Positions 15,867-24,680 of a stretch of DNA of 64,000 nucleotides are shown piece after piece. The notes beneath the pieces were generated by a model that had not been told where the DNA came from, searched no databases, and worked only from the letters and a program-made list of their open reading frames with translations. The position numbers and the translations under genes were made by a program. The first letter of the stretch is position 1, and each line of letters begins with the position of its first letter. This stretch comes from Bacteroidota bacterium (GTDB lineage Bacteria > Bacteroidota > Bacteroidia > Cytophagales > Cyclobacteriaceae), in assembly GCA_016866235.1 (NCBI GenBank), contig VGMW01000005.1, positions 1 through 64,000 on the forward strand. Reading direction: 5' to 3'.

Positions 15867-16658
15867 TTACTTTAGCTGGTAAATCCTTACGTAGTCGACC
15901 TCCATTTGATCTTGCGTGAACTTGGGGTCAACAGTACCACCCAGGTTGCCACCAACGGCGACGTTAAGCAACAAAAACTGGTCCTGATCAAACGGCCAAT
16001 TGCCTTTGTCTTTTTTCTCAGGCGCATAGGTAAAGTACACCTTATTATCTACCATGAAATCAATTTTTTCCGGTGTCCACTCCATACCATAGACATGGAA
16101 GTTTTTGGTTACATCGCTTACAGGCGTAGACTCACGTGCCGGGTCATTTCCAAAGCGGGAGGCGACGTGTATGGCTGATTGGACGGAAAGATGATCCTCA
16201 AAAAGCTGTTCCATAATGTCAATTTCTCCACAAGCGGGCCATCCTATGGCGCTCAGATTGCTGCCCAAGGACCAAATGGCAGGCCAGGTTCCAGGACTGA
16301 AGGGAAGTTTGGCTCTGACTTCCACTTTTCCGTAGGTGAAAGATTTTTTTGAATTAAATCGAGCTGAGGTAAAGTCTTTGGTGGTGCCGGTTGAAGTGTA
16401 GCGCTCTTTTTTTACGATGATTTTAAGCGATCCATTGCCCACCTGCGCATTATCCAAACGGTCGGTGTAATGTTGAAGTTCTCCATTGTACCAGCTCCCA
16501 TTTTCCGGTGCATGAGTCTCCAAGAACCATTTATTAGGATCTGGTTTTCCGGTATAGTCGAATTCATCGGACCACACCAATTCGTACTTGGGTACTGGAT
16601 TGTAAGCTTGTTGAGGAGAAACCGTCAATAAAAAAATAGGAAGAATAAACGAGATCAT
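15867..16658 (-). CDS. Secreted glycoside hydrolase family 16 (beta-glucanase type)
   Basis: 263 residues from ATG 16658, which gives a clean signal peptide (ISFILPIFLLTVSPQQA) and sits 4 bp behind the upstream GH16 gene; an ATG at 16733 is inside that gene. It is a single GH16 domain: YELVWSDEFDYTGKPDP, HYTDRLDN, SARFNSKKSFTYGKVEVRAK, and the catalytic motif GEIDIMEQ with nucleophile and acid/base Glu. The motif with the extra Met (E-I-D-I-M-E) is of the laminarinase/lichenase side of the family. It should cut beta-1,3 or mixed-linkage glucan outside the cytoplasm. Tandem with the next gene, same operon. Confidence 0.92.
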   Translation of the reverse strand: MISFILPIFLLTVSPQQAYNPVPKYELVWSDEFDYTGKPDPNKWFLETHAPENGSWYNGELQHYTDRLDNAQVGNGSLKIIVKKERYTSTGTTKDFTSARFNSKKSFTYGKVEVRAKLPFSPGTWPAIWSLGSNLSAIGWPACGEIDIMEQLFEDHLSVQSAIHVASRFGNDPARESTPVSDVTKNFHVYGMEWTPEKIDFMVDNKVYFTYAPEKKDKGNWPFDQDQFLLLNVAVGGNLGGTVDPKFTQDQMEVDYVRIYQLK

Positions 16659-16662
16659 AAGG

Positions 16663-17499
16663 TTAGTTGGTGTAAACGCGTATGTAATCAATCCACATAT
16701 CATCGCTTGTGAACGAAGCTCCAATATTTCCACCCAGTGTGCCTCCCATGGCTATGTTGCAAATAATAAAAAATGGGTTTCGGAAAGGCATTTGGTCATT
16801 GATGTTCATCTCAAAGTATCGAATACCGTCAACATTCATTCTAATGTAATCGGGTGTCCATTGCATGGTATATTGATGAAAATCAGTAGGGTCGGTGGTG
16901 AAGGTATATTCTCTCAGGTAGTCAGCGGTGGTTGATGTTGCCTTGTCCAGCCAATGGGTGGCGCCGATCAAAATATTTTTTGCGGCACCCCTTTGTTCTA
17001 CGATATCAATTTCGCCGCATTTTGGCCAACCGTCTGTTGGGATCGAATTACCCAACATCCAAATGGCTGGCCAGGTGCCTACTCCTTGAGGCAGTCGTGC
17101 CCTCAACACCAACCTACCATGGGTGAAGGAAAATTTTTCCTGGGTTTTAATTCGGGCAGAAGTATACGCTGATCCACCTAAACTTTCCTTTTTAGCAATG
17201 ATTTTTAGAAAACCATTTTCGACCAAAAGGTTGGATGGTCGATCGGTATAGTACTGTTTTTCATTATTGCCCCATCCAGGTAGTCCTTGCGTGCTTCCAT
17301 CTCCAATTTCAGGTGTCCAATGGTTGTTGCTAAGGGTAGAGCCATCGAATTCGTCTGACCAAACCAATCCAACCCGATCTGCATCGGTCAGCGTTTCTGA
17401 CTTAGGTTCGGCAGGTAGTACACAACATGACTCTTCTGGTTCAGAACAGAACCAGAAGAGTATGCTGAGAAATAATATATAAGGTATTGTCTTTTTCAA
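16663..17499 (-). CDS. Lipoprotein glycoside hydrolase family 16
   Basis: 278 residues beginning at a TTG (17499), the only start that keeps the lipoprotein signal (ILFLSILFWFCSEPEE, lipobox FWFC). The acidic residues after the lipidated Cys (SEPEE) resemble the surface-export signal of Bacteroidota lipoproteins, so it may face outside. GH16 landmarks: VGLVWSDEFDGSTL, QYYTDRPSNL, SARIKTQEKFSFTHGRL, WPAIWMLGN, and the catalytic motif GEIDIVEQ. It is a clear paralogue of the neighbour, suggesting tandem duplication followed by relocation of one product to the outer membrane. Likely substrate beta-1,3-glucan (laminarin-like), by family inference. Confidence 0.92.
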   Translation of the reverse strand: MKKTIPYILFLSILFWFCSEPEESCCVLPAEPKSETLTDADRVGLVWSDEFDGSTLSNNHWTPEIGDGSTQGLPGWGNNEKQYYTDRPSNLLVENGFLKIIAKKESLGGSAYTSARIKTQEKFSFTHGRLVLRARLPQGVGTWPAIWMLGNSIPTDGWPKCGEIDIVEQRGAAKNILIGATHWLDKATSTTADYLREYTFTTDPTDFHQYTMQWTPDYIRMNVDGIRYFEMNINDQMPFRNPFFIICNIAMGGTLGGNIGASFTSDDMWIDYIRVYTN

Positions 17500-17525
17500 G
17501 GTACTGCAAAGATGCAGTTTCTAAC

Positions 17526-18104
17526 CTATTGTCTGGTAAACTTAAAGTACCAGGTTGCAGCAGGTACACTTGGTAACCATCCATTGATGGTCAGCTCCAG
17601 CGTGTTTTGGTCTGAAGACAAAGTGTAAGTATAAGTAATGGTGTTATTGGCAGGTTTACCATCTTCTCCAGTATTGTGAACTTTTGGTAGACCCATATAA
17701 GAACCTGCGCCAGAGATGGTCAGGGATGAGTTCTGGGTTTTCCAGGTTCCCTTTGTTGCACCATTGTGTGGGGCTACAGGGGTTCCGCAACCGTCGGCGG
17801 CAGCACCCTGCCACGCTTCCAGCCATGTGGAGGTACCAACAACGTTCTGAAAGCTTCCATCGGCATTAAAGGTGTAAACATCATCGTACAAGCAGGCGCG
17901 GGTGGTTACATCGCCAGCTGCGATTGACCACCAGCTGTAATCGCCAAGGTTTGGTCCAACGCCTAAGGAGCCTGCGGATGGAGTAAGTTTCCAGTTACCT
18001 ACCAGGGGATCAACAGGTGTCGCTTCTTTTTCTTCCTCTGAACAAGAAAAAGTCAGAAAGCCAATAAACAGGCTTAATAGTGCCCATGAGAATTTTTTAG
18101 ACAT
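17526..18104 (-). CDS. Lipoprotein of the GH16 locus, possible glucan-binding role
   Basis: 192 residues. The lipobox is FLTFSC followed by SEEEKEA, an acidic surface-export-like tail. The rest is a compact beta domain opening VGNWKLTPSAGSLGVG, with two Cys (ACLYDD and DGCGTP) likely bonded and many Trp/Tyr. The pattern (G-x-W-x-L start, YTFNADGSFQN, GTWKTQNSSLTI) is that of lipocalin-like DUF lipoproteins that accompany polysaccharide loci. It is first in the operon with both GH16 genes (26-bp gap). A glucan-binding role is inferred from context only. Confidence 0.7.
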   Translation of the reverse strand: MSKKFSWALLSLFIGFLTFSCSEEEKEATPVDPLVGNWKLTPSAGSLGVGPNLGDYSWWSIAAGDVTTRACLYDDVYTFNADGSFQNVVGTSTWLEAWQGAAADGCGTPVAPHNGATKGTWKTQNSSLTISGAGSYMGLPKVHNTGEDGKPANNTITYTYTLSSDQNTLELTINGWLPSVPAATWYFKFTRQ

Positions 18105-18265
18105 AATGATTTTGGTTTTTGATTAAGTAAATCTGAATGGTATTGACTCAATCAACAATTGATGGGTCTATACAAATTCCCTTTCGTATGTAACTAGCTA
18201 AAAATCAAGGATATAAAACACGCATGAACATGGTGTGTAGTGGACTTGTAGGGGGTGTCTTACTA

Positions 18266-21067
18266 CTAAATCCCCAGAATAAACTGCTGTAAAGATGAGT
18301 TACCCTCCAGTCCAAGCTTCTTTCTAAGTCTATAGCGCTTAATCTCGACGCTTTTACCCGATATGTTCAAAAGGGATGCAATTTCCTTGCTTGACAAATT
18401 CAAACGGAGGTAAACACACAACTTAAGATCGCTTGGGCTTAGGTCTCCACCCATAGCCTTCAACTTTGATAAAAACTGCTGATCAATCTGGTTGAATGCT
18501 GTCTCCAACAATGTCCAGGAGTCCTCGTCCGAGAGGTTGGCGTCAATTTTATTGAGCATGGCATTTTTACCATCTCCTGGAAGTTTCCCAAGGAATGACC
18601 TTACCTCAGATAGCAGTTCAATATTCTTATTTAAATGAATTAGGGTCTGGGCCAATTCTTTTTTCTTTTTTCCAAACTGATTTTCAAGAAAATCATTTTT
18701 TTCCTTTACATAAGCCTGTTCAAGGGTGAGTTGATTGAGCTTTAAATTCTTTTCATTTTCCTCAATGAGTTTGAATTGCTGTTTTTGATAATAGCCGGTA
18801 TAGGAACGGTGGATAAGGTACACGAGCGTTATGATACCAAGCAGATATACCACGATCATCATGGGGCTTTGAAAAAATGGTCGTGCTATCCTGAATTGGA
18901 ATTCGGTAATGCTTGGTTCTGCCTGCCCTGGTAGTGCAGTTTTTAATTGAAAATAATATTGTCCGGGTGGAAGGTTTCCAAAATTAGCTTCCTCCGCTTT
19001 AGTCCATGGACTCCATTCTTCGGAGAGCCCTACAAGTCTGTATTGATACTGAATTTCCTGATAGGCCTGATGGATCGGAGTGCCAAACCGTATTTTCACC
19101 AAACGGTAATCACTGGGAATAGTTCCATCCTGAAGGTTAACCTGAAAATCCGGATTTTTTGCTGACTGGGCTAAACAGGAATAGATCAGCGGTTCAATTT
19201 GTTTATTGAATTGAGGCTGCTGGTCCATGACCAGGTATTGGTTTAATCCACCCATTAAAAAATTTTGTTCGGACCAGGGACTGATATTTTCAAATCCACG
19301 CATCGGCTTTAATTGGGCTATAGAGACAGGCAGTGTTGCAAAGCTGTAGGTGGTATCAGTGACCTGTTTTTGCATAAACAACACTTCATTTTCTCGAAAG
19401 AATGTCAAGGATTCTGGTTGGATTGGAATCATCTTTCCTGAATAATATCCGGTTGAATCCAATGCTGCATCTGCCCAGTCTTGTCGGATGAAGTTTTGTT
19501 TCGCTGGATTGAATCTGAAAAGACCTTTTTTGGAATAGAACCAGACTTGACCATCAAACTTTGCAAGGGCTGAGTGTATTCCTTTTTCCAGCTGTTCAAT
19601 TTTTTTTACCGAGTTGATTTTGGAAAATGTGCTGTCAGGTTCCAGGAGGAAAACACCTTTGTATTCATGGCTTACCAGCCATTGTCTGGTCGAGACCATT
19701 TCCAGATGCCTTGCAGATAGAGGAAAGCCTGTTATCGAGTGGTCTAATTTCCAGTCTCCGCCTCTCTTTTTTAGAATTTCAATTCCCTGGTAAGTGCCTG
19801 CCAAAATTGCGCCCTCTTCCGGGAGGCTTATGAATTTCCAGGTTCCGGTTGAGCTACCGGTATGAATTAATGTTTCATTTTGGATTTGGAAACTTCCGTT
19901 GTGGTGTCCAACGAACAAACTTTCTCCTATGGTTTGCAGACTCCAGACCTGGCCTGAGGTTCCACGAATTAATTCATAACGTTGATCAGAGCCTGCTTGG
20001 CGGGTGAAGAGGCCAATATTTGTTCCGAGATACTCCTTACCATTATGTAAAGCCGCAGCATAGATGGTTCCGATTTCATTTTGCTGATCAACATATCCCG
20101 AAAGTGGTGCAGTATGATTGATGCACATGACTCCATTATCGAGTCCAACCCAGATGTTGCCGGTTTCATCCTGATGGATAGACAGAACTGTGTTGTTCCG
20201 GATTCCATTGCTGCTACCAACGGCGTATAGTAAGTTCCAAGATTGATCGTACACCCTAATGCCGTCTGAAATAGTTCCAACCACAACTTCCTGGTTGGAT
20301 AGTAAGGTTGTTGAATAGATGTGGGCTTCATTCAGGCCCAATCGCTTAACCATGGACCAAGCTCCTGTTTTACCGATAAATAGATTACCCCATTCATCAA
20401 GCAATTCAATGTTGCCGTTTTCTTTGGTTTGTAGAAAAGAAATTTGAGCCTGGTTTAGCTCATCTCCAAGGGCAATTGGATTCCAAATGCCATTTTTTAA
20501 TTCGAGGATATCCTTTTTATTGTTCTGGATGAATAACCTTTGATTGCTGACATAGCCTTGTATGATGCGATGGCTGGATGCTACATGTCTGAAATTCTCT
20601 TTTTCGGGATGGTAGATGATCAGCTGATCAAGGGACTGAAAAATTATTTCGTTGCCGAGGCGGAAAATATTCCAGAATTGTTCGTCTTCTATTAATGCGG
20701 ATTTGATTTTTTCAGAGAGTGAAGTGTAGCTGAATTTACCACGGTTATCCTGTTGGTAAAATCCGAATTCCATATACATACCCACATACAATCGATCCTT
20801 ATCGAATAAAACTGAGCGAACTATGCTTTCATTGACAGATGGCAGCAATTGCCAATGGTTGGACTCAGCAACTAAAATTCCGTCGTTGTTGGCAAAAAAT
20901 ACTGTGCCCTGATGATTGTGGGTTATTTTCCAATTTTGTCCTGAAGCCTTGTACTCCTGCACGTTGTAATACCTCAGCGGAGGCGCTAGTTGTGCAACGG
21001 AATCACCGACGGTCAGCAGTAAAAACAGGTAAGCAAGCGTTTTTATTTTTTGGAATAACAGGTCCAT
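18266..21067 (-). CDS. One-component sensor: beta-propeller, triple-Tyr domain, LuxR-type HTH
   Basis: 933 residues from ATG 21067 (a TTG four codons earlier is possible). After a signal peptide come propeller repeats to about residue 630 (for example NTVLSIHQDETGNIWVGLDN, a classic reg-propeller blade), a Y_Y_Y-like domain (YQYRLVGLSEEWSPWTK, GQYYFQLKT), one membrane helix (MMIVVYLLGIITLVYLIH), a coiled coil, and a C-terminal HTH (LNLSSKEIASLLNISGKSVE, RYRLRKKLGL). There is no histidine kinase, so ligand binding outside is coupled directly to the DNA-binding domain. It lies upstream of, and faces the same way as, the GH16 operon, and is the likely regulator of it. Confidence 0.87.
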   Translation of the reverse strand: MDLLFQKIKTLAYLFLLLTVGDSVAQLAPPLRYYNVQEYKASGQNWKITHNHQGTVFFANNDGILVAESNHWQLLPSVNESIVRSVLFDKDRLYVGMYMEFGFYQQDNRGKFSYTSLSEKIKSALIEDEQFWNIFRLGNEIIFQSLDQLIIYHPEKENFRHVASSHRIIQGYVSNQRLFIQNNKKDILELKNGIWNPIALGDELNQAQISFLQTKENGNIELLDEWGNLFIGKTGAWSMVKRLGLNEAHIYSTTLLSNQEVVVGTISDGIRVYDQSWNLLYAVGSSNGIRNNTVLSIHQDETGNIWVGLDNGVMCINHTAPLSGYVDQQNEIGTIYAAALHNGKEYLGTNIGLFTRQAGSDQRYELIRGTSGQVWSLQTIGESLFVGHHNGSFQIQNETLIHTGSSTGTWKFISLPEEGAILAGTYQGIEILKKRGGDWKLDHSITGFPLSARHLEMVSTRQWLVSHEYKGVFLLEPDSTFSKINSVKKIEQLEKGIHSALAKFDGQVWFYSKKGLFRFNPAKQNFIRQDWADAALDSTGYYSGKMIPIQPESLTFFRENEVLFMQKQVTDTTYSFATLPVSIAQLKPMRGFENISPWSEQNFLMGGLNQYLVMDQQPQFNKQIEPLIYSCLAQSAKNPDFQVNLQDGTIPSDYRLVKIRFGTPIHQAYQEIQYQYRLVGLSEEWSPWTKAEEANFGNLPPGQYYFQLKTALPGQAEPSITEFQFRIARPFFQSPMMIVVYLLGIITLVYLIHRSYTGYYQKQQFKLIEENEKNLKLNQLTLEQAYVKEKNDFLENQFGKKKKELAQTLIHLNKNIELLSEVRSFLGKLPGDGKNAMLNKIDANLSDEDSWTLLETAFNQIDQQFLSKLKAMGGDLSPSDLKLCVYLRLNLSSKEIASLLNISGKSVEIKRYRLRKKLGLEGNSSLQQFILGI

Positions 21068-21110
21068 GAAAAGGGGCAAAGGGCTTTAAAGGAGTTTCAA
21101 GGAAACGAAG

Positions 21111-21236
21111 TTATGGCTGAAGTCCAATTTTACCTTTAAAAATCTGAGTGGAAGGTTTGAAGTCGGGGGCCTGACTGACCAATTTAAAAAGGTAATCTCC
21201 CTGGAATCTTAGTTGGTTAAGATGACCTTGGCTCTA
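21111..21236 (-). pseudogene. Short coding-like remnant (C-terminal piece)
   Basis: Between the sensor gene and the next operon a 40-codon frame without a start reads QLRFQGDYLFKLVSQAPDF, then KPSTQIFKGKIGLQP and a TAA at 21113-21111; a TAG closes it upstream. It looks like the end of a beta-rich exported protein. I cannot name the family. The remaining spacer to 21269 holds nothing else. Confidence 0.3.
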
Positions 21237-21269
21237 AACCACCGGTGAAAATGTTCGAAACAATGAAAT

Positions 21270-21821
21270 TTACTTCACCCTAAAAACCTGTCGGCCAAAA
21301 AACTCAACTCCGTTTGGATTAAAGCCCCTCGCTTCGATCAGGTAATGGCCATCCAGGTCCGAAGTAAAAAATTCAAATGTGGCTTTTCCTTTTGAAGCTG
21401 TTTTATGTTCAGGATTCCATAATAAAATTGTGCGCTGATCGGGAATTCGATTGGGTATAATCGATGGGTTTTTAATCTGAAATTCCTTTTTGGGTAATAT
21501 TCCTTCAGATTCTGAGACGTGAATATTTTTGTTCAGCACGGCTCCACCCATGTCTCCTTTATAGGTTCTAAAGCTGGCTATACCTGAAAATTCTGATCCG
21601 TTTAAAAAGTAAGTCCTACTTACCAGATCAATGCTTTTGATCTTTAACGGGCTTATCCCCATAATTTTTTCCGTTTCGAAAAAAGGCACACCGTCTATCA
21701 ATACCAGGGGCTCTTTTTCCATTAAAACCCCTTCTGCTATGTCGTGCATCTGGAAAGAAAACTTTCCATCCCTCTTTCGTAGCCTGATGCCGTAGACATA
21801 TTCACGCAACACCTCTTCCAT
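21270..21821 (-). CDS. Plug-domain-like protein, C-terminal part of a dismembered surface protein
   Basis: 183 residues without a signal peptide. Residues about 35-95 (EPLVLIDGVPFFETEKIMGI, PLKIKSIDLVSRTYFLNG, GIASFRTYKGDMGG) match the TonB-receptor plug-like domain that closes large MG2/carboxypeptidase-regulatory surface proteins of Bacteroidota; PSIIPNRIPDQRTILLWNPE, KGKATFEFFTSDLDGHYLIE and FGRQVFRVK match the Ig-like domain that follows it in those proteins. Here these pieces form a separate gene. The start (TAATG) shares one base with the stop of the preceding gene, so it is coupled to it. Lack of a secretion signal is odd for such a domain; see findings. Confidence 0.65.
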   Translation of the reverse strand: MEEVLREYVYGIRLRKRDGKFSFQMHDIAEGVLMEKEPLVLIDGVPFFETEKIMGISPLKIKSIDLVSRTYFLNGSEFSGIASFRTYKGDMGGAVLNKNIHVSESEGILPKKEFQIKNPSIIPNRIPDQRTILLWNPEHKTASKGKATFEFFTSDLDGHYLIEARGFNPNGVEFFGRQVFRVK

Positions 21822-22531
21822 TACCGGAAAACGGGTGCCACCTCGATGTTTAATTTCCCATCTTCAAAAAGTAAAATATCTCGGTAGGTGGGTCGCATGT
21901 CCAGGCTTTGGATTTTAAGTTTTTGTTTTCCCTTGGCGATGGTCAGCGAGAAAAATCCAAATTGGTCTGTGGTTGTACCTATGAGGGGTTTTTCAATATA
22001 AACGGATGCGCCAGTAACAGGCTCTCCGTTGGCCTGATTGGTAACATAGCCTGCAATGGTTGCATTGCCCTGAGTGCCCGCTGATCTTGAGCCGATGGTA
22101 TAAACCTTTTGCTCTGCGGTTCGGATTTTACCTTGTTCGTTTTCGTAATCCGATAAGTCAAATCCAGATTCAATGGCTGAGTTTGCGACCCGCTCAGCAA
22201 AGAAATCCTCAGGTAGGGTAGTCATCATTTCCCTTTCATGGGTAATGTAGATTCGTTGTTGCAGGTCGATGGCGAAGTGTAGCGAAGTCCCTTTCAGAAT
22301 CTTTTCAAGGATGTTGGAGAGGGGTAAATGGTCAGCAATAAAATTTATTTCAAGCGTGTCCGTCCAACGGTTATCGTAGTAAAATTTATGATTGCTCTCT
22401 GATTCAATTTTAGAAACGAACCGATCAAAATTGAAGCCTTTGAAATCACCGGAGAATAATTTCTCCTGGGTTTGTCCTTGCAGTTTAAGGATGGCAAGGA
22501 GTGCGAAGGTCCAAATCAAAAGTCCCTTCAT
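21821..22531 (-). CDS. Exported STN and carboxypeptidase-regulatory-like domain protein
   Basis: 236 residues. A signal peptide (IWTFALLAILKLQGQTQ) is followed by an STN-like secretin/TonB short N-terminal domain at about 25-105 (FVSKIESESNHKFYYDNRW, LPLSNILEKILKGTSLHF) and a CarboxypepD_reg-like beta-sandwich at about 155-235 (ATIAGYVTNQANGEPVTGAS, GTTTDQFGFFSLTIAKG). This is the usual N-terminus of TonB-dependent receptors that signal to anti-sigma factors, but the barrel is absent. The frame ends shortly after KLNIEVAPVFR, where such proteins normally run into a plug; the plug-like part is the next gene. Confidence 0.75.
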   Translation of the reverse strand: MKGLLIWTFALLAILKLQGQTQEKLFSGDFKGFNFDRFVSKIESESNHKFYYDNRWTDTLEINFIADHLPLSNILEKILKGTSLHFAIDLQQRIYITHEREMMTTLPEDFFAERVANSAIESGFDLSDYENEQGKIRTAEQKVYTIGSRSAGTQGNATIAGYVTNQANGEPVTGASVYIEKPLIGTTTDQFGFFSLTIAKGKQKLKIQSLDMRPTYRDILLFEDGKLNIEVAPVFR

Positions 22532-23235
22532 CTGGAAATCAGTTCATTAAAGATTCGTGCTGCCTCCACGCAATATTTTTCCTTATCGCCTGAAAATTTA
22601 ACCTGGACATTTTTTAACCCATTCTTTACGCCGACCATATTGCTTCCAAAGCTTTCCAATAAGGATGCTTTTGAGGTGACGGGTACGACCATATCATTGA
22701 TGCGTAAAAAAATCCTATTCCTGGTTTGATAGATATTTTTAATTCGGCCGTCACGTTTGATGTATTGAAGACTTTTGTCACGCCGGATTAAAATGCTGCA
22801 TGGTCCTTCAATCAAAATGTCATAAAATCCATTCTCCAGGTCAGGGATGGATTGGACTTTTAAAAAGGTATGATTGTGTATAGAAAAATTAGAAATATTA
22901 TCCTCAATCAGTCGCATTGTTTTTCCAGAAACGGAATCCTTGAGAAGTAACTCGTTGGTCGAAAGATTGAAGAGTAGTTTGGCATTATTATAGAAAACCT
23001 TGTCGTAGGTAACCGACCCCTTGGTGAATTGTGGATCTAAAAAGAATGGATGTTCTGTCCGGGAAACATAGCTGGGTTTAAAGCTGCTGCCATTGTTTAG
23101 GTGTGTTTGGGGGCCGAGCGCTATTTGATATGCCTCCAAAGCATTCCCTTGTCCGCAAAGAGTATAAAAGGCCAATAGTAAGATTAGACCGACTGCATTT
23201 TTTAAAAATGATTTTCTGAATGGAACCGTGATCAT
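22528..23235 (-). CDS. Exported protein of unknown function, first gene of the STN/plug operon
   Basis: 235 residues with a signal peptide (LKNAVGLILLLAFYTLCGQ). The mature part has alternating strands and helices; motifs worth noting are KGSVTYDKVFYNNAKLLFNL and LIEGPCSILIRRDKSL, which resemble the uncharacterised exported proteins often encoded before STN proteins in Cytophagales. No enzyme motif. The stop overlaps the next start by ATGA, so it is the head of a coupled three-gene operon. Confidence 0.65.
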   Translation of the reverse strand: MITVPFRKSFLKNAVGLILLLAFYTLCGQGNALEAYQIALGPQTHLNNGSSFKPSYVSRTEHPFFLDPQFTKGSVTYDKVFYNNAKLLFNLSTNELLLKDSVSGKTMRLIEDNISNFSIHNHTFLKVQSIPDLENGFYDILIEGPCSILIRRDKSLQYIKRDGRIKNIYQTRNRIFLRINDMVVPVTSKASLLESFGSNMVGVKNGLKNVQVKFSGDKEKYCVEAARIFNELISR

Positions 23236-23473
23236 GCGTTTTAGTCGTCGGTAATCAATTTAAAGCAATTCATTGTGCCGGTTGATCAGATTTTGATGGT
23301 CATCGAAAATGAAGGGTAACGACTTTTCCCTCCATCAAAAAAATTGATCAAATGCCCTAAAAAGGAACTATTCTTCTAATTCTATCAGAATAATTTTTCA
23401 ATAAAAAGTTATAGACGGCAGTGCTTGGTTCGAAGGAAAACGCTTTTGGTCAGATTGATTCTAGCTACCCGAT

Positions 23474-24532
23474 TTAACCTTGTCTGAATTGGTGTGCAAG
23501 TTGAATTGCCGTCTTCAGGTTTTCAATCGGGGTAGTAGGTGCTACCGTGCAGTTTGCACTTAAAAAAAGTTTCTCAGGTGCATTTTCCAATAATTTGGTG
23601 GTCGCCTTTTTTACTTCTTCTACTGTCCCTGTGGCAATGGCTCCCTTTCGGTCAAGTCCACCGAGGATTGGGCGTTTAAAAAGTTCCGATGCGGCTTTAA
23701 GCGTTAATGGTTGGTTGTCCGCTTTAAGTGGGACACTCACCACATGGCCTGGATAATCACGAAAGCGGTCAGCAAATCCTACATAGTCACCGTCATAATC
23801 GCATAAGTGCATGATGTTGCAGGAAGCAAGCTCAGAGGCTTCCTTATACAACATCATATCATAATTTTTAATGGTTCGGTTGAACAAGGCAAAGTCAGGA
23901 ATTCTATTGGTCTCTCCTCCCTGGGAGCAAGTGTAGAATCCGTCGACACCAGCTTTTGCCGCTGCACGCATAAACCTCGCTATAGACAGCGCCACATTTT
24001 CCATCCCGCGGCACACGGCCTCTGGATCCTGCTTAACATGTTCCACCAGCATATCCCAGGGTACTGCCTCTTTGGCCATTTGATAAGGCGAGAAAATGGT
24101 TTGAACAATCATGGCCTCGGACTTTAGCTCACGGACCAGGTTTCGGATGATGTAGATGATTGGTTCAAACCACGACTCTGGTAAAATCGGCATCCTATAC
24201 CAGTCTTTTGCTTCCTTTATTTGCTCATTCCGTGGCATACTCATTCCATCGAACTGTACTTTAACAAAATCCATATCGGTCGCCCGGAAATAATTCAAAT
24301 GGGCTCGAACTGCTTCATCACCTTTTTTATTGAAGTGCATGAAAAAACCTGCTGGTATGTAATTGGATTTTGAGTTTGGATCGAGCAGCTCAAGCATCCG
24401 GTCACGCTTGTTTGGAGCGGGTGAAAACTTTCGAGGAGCAACCGTGTTGGCTGAAGCTGTAAGGCTACCCATGAGTGCAAGCGAACCCAAGGAACCTGAT
24501 TTAATGAATTCGCGTCTGGATGGTTTTTTCAT
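23474..24532 (-). CDS. Uroporphyrinogen decarboxylase-like protein with Tat signal
   Basis: 352 residues. An N-terminal twin-arginine signal (SRREFIKSGSLGSLALMGSL) is followed by a URO-D-fold TIM barrel: FVKVQFDGMSMP, GVDGFYTCSQGGETNRIPDF, HLCDYDGDYVGF, ILGGLDRKGAIATGTVEEVK and NCTVAPTTPIENLKTA. The order (active-site strands and the final Cys-containing NCTV loop) is that of methyltransferase-like URO-D homologues rather than HemE itself. An exported member is unusual; it may act on a methylated or aromatic compound in the periplasm. No cofactor genes are close. Confidence 0.8.
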   Translation of the reverse strand: MKKPSRREFIKSGSLGSLALMGSLTASANTVAPRKFSPAPNKRDRMLELLDPNSKSNYIPAGFFMHFNKKGDEAVRAHLNYFRATDMDFVKVQFDGMSMPRNEQIKEAKDWYRMPILPESWFEPIIYIIRNLVRELKSEAMIVQTIFSPYQMAKEAVPWDMLVEHVKQDPEAVCRGMENVALSIARFMRAAAKAGVDGFYTCSQGGETNRIPDFALFNRTIKNYDMMLYKEASELASCNIMHLCDYDGDYVGFADRFRDYPGHVVSVPLKADNQPLTLKAASELFKRPILGGLDRKGAIATGTVEEVKKATTKLLENAPEKLFLSANCTVAPTTPIENLKTAIQLAHQFRQG

Positions 24533-24680
24533 AATAAATCTTTATTCAACTGACTCTACTAAAGGTAAAGAAAATGGCTAAAAACTCTAAACCAGGATTC
24601 AAATTTTATCGCTGGGGTTGGAATCCTTAAGGTTTTATTTCAAATTCAAACTGCATTTCAACCGAAACGTAAACAGATTA

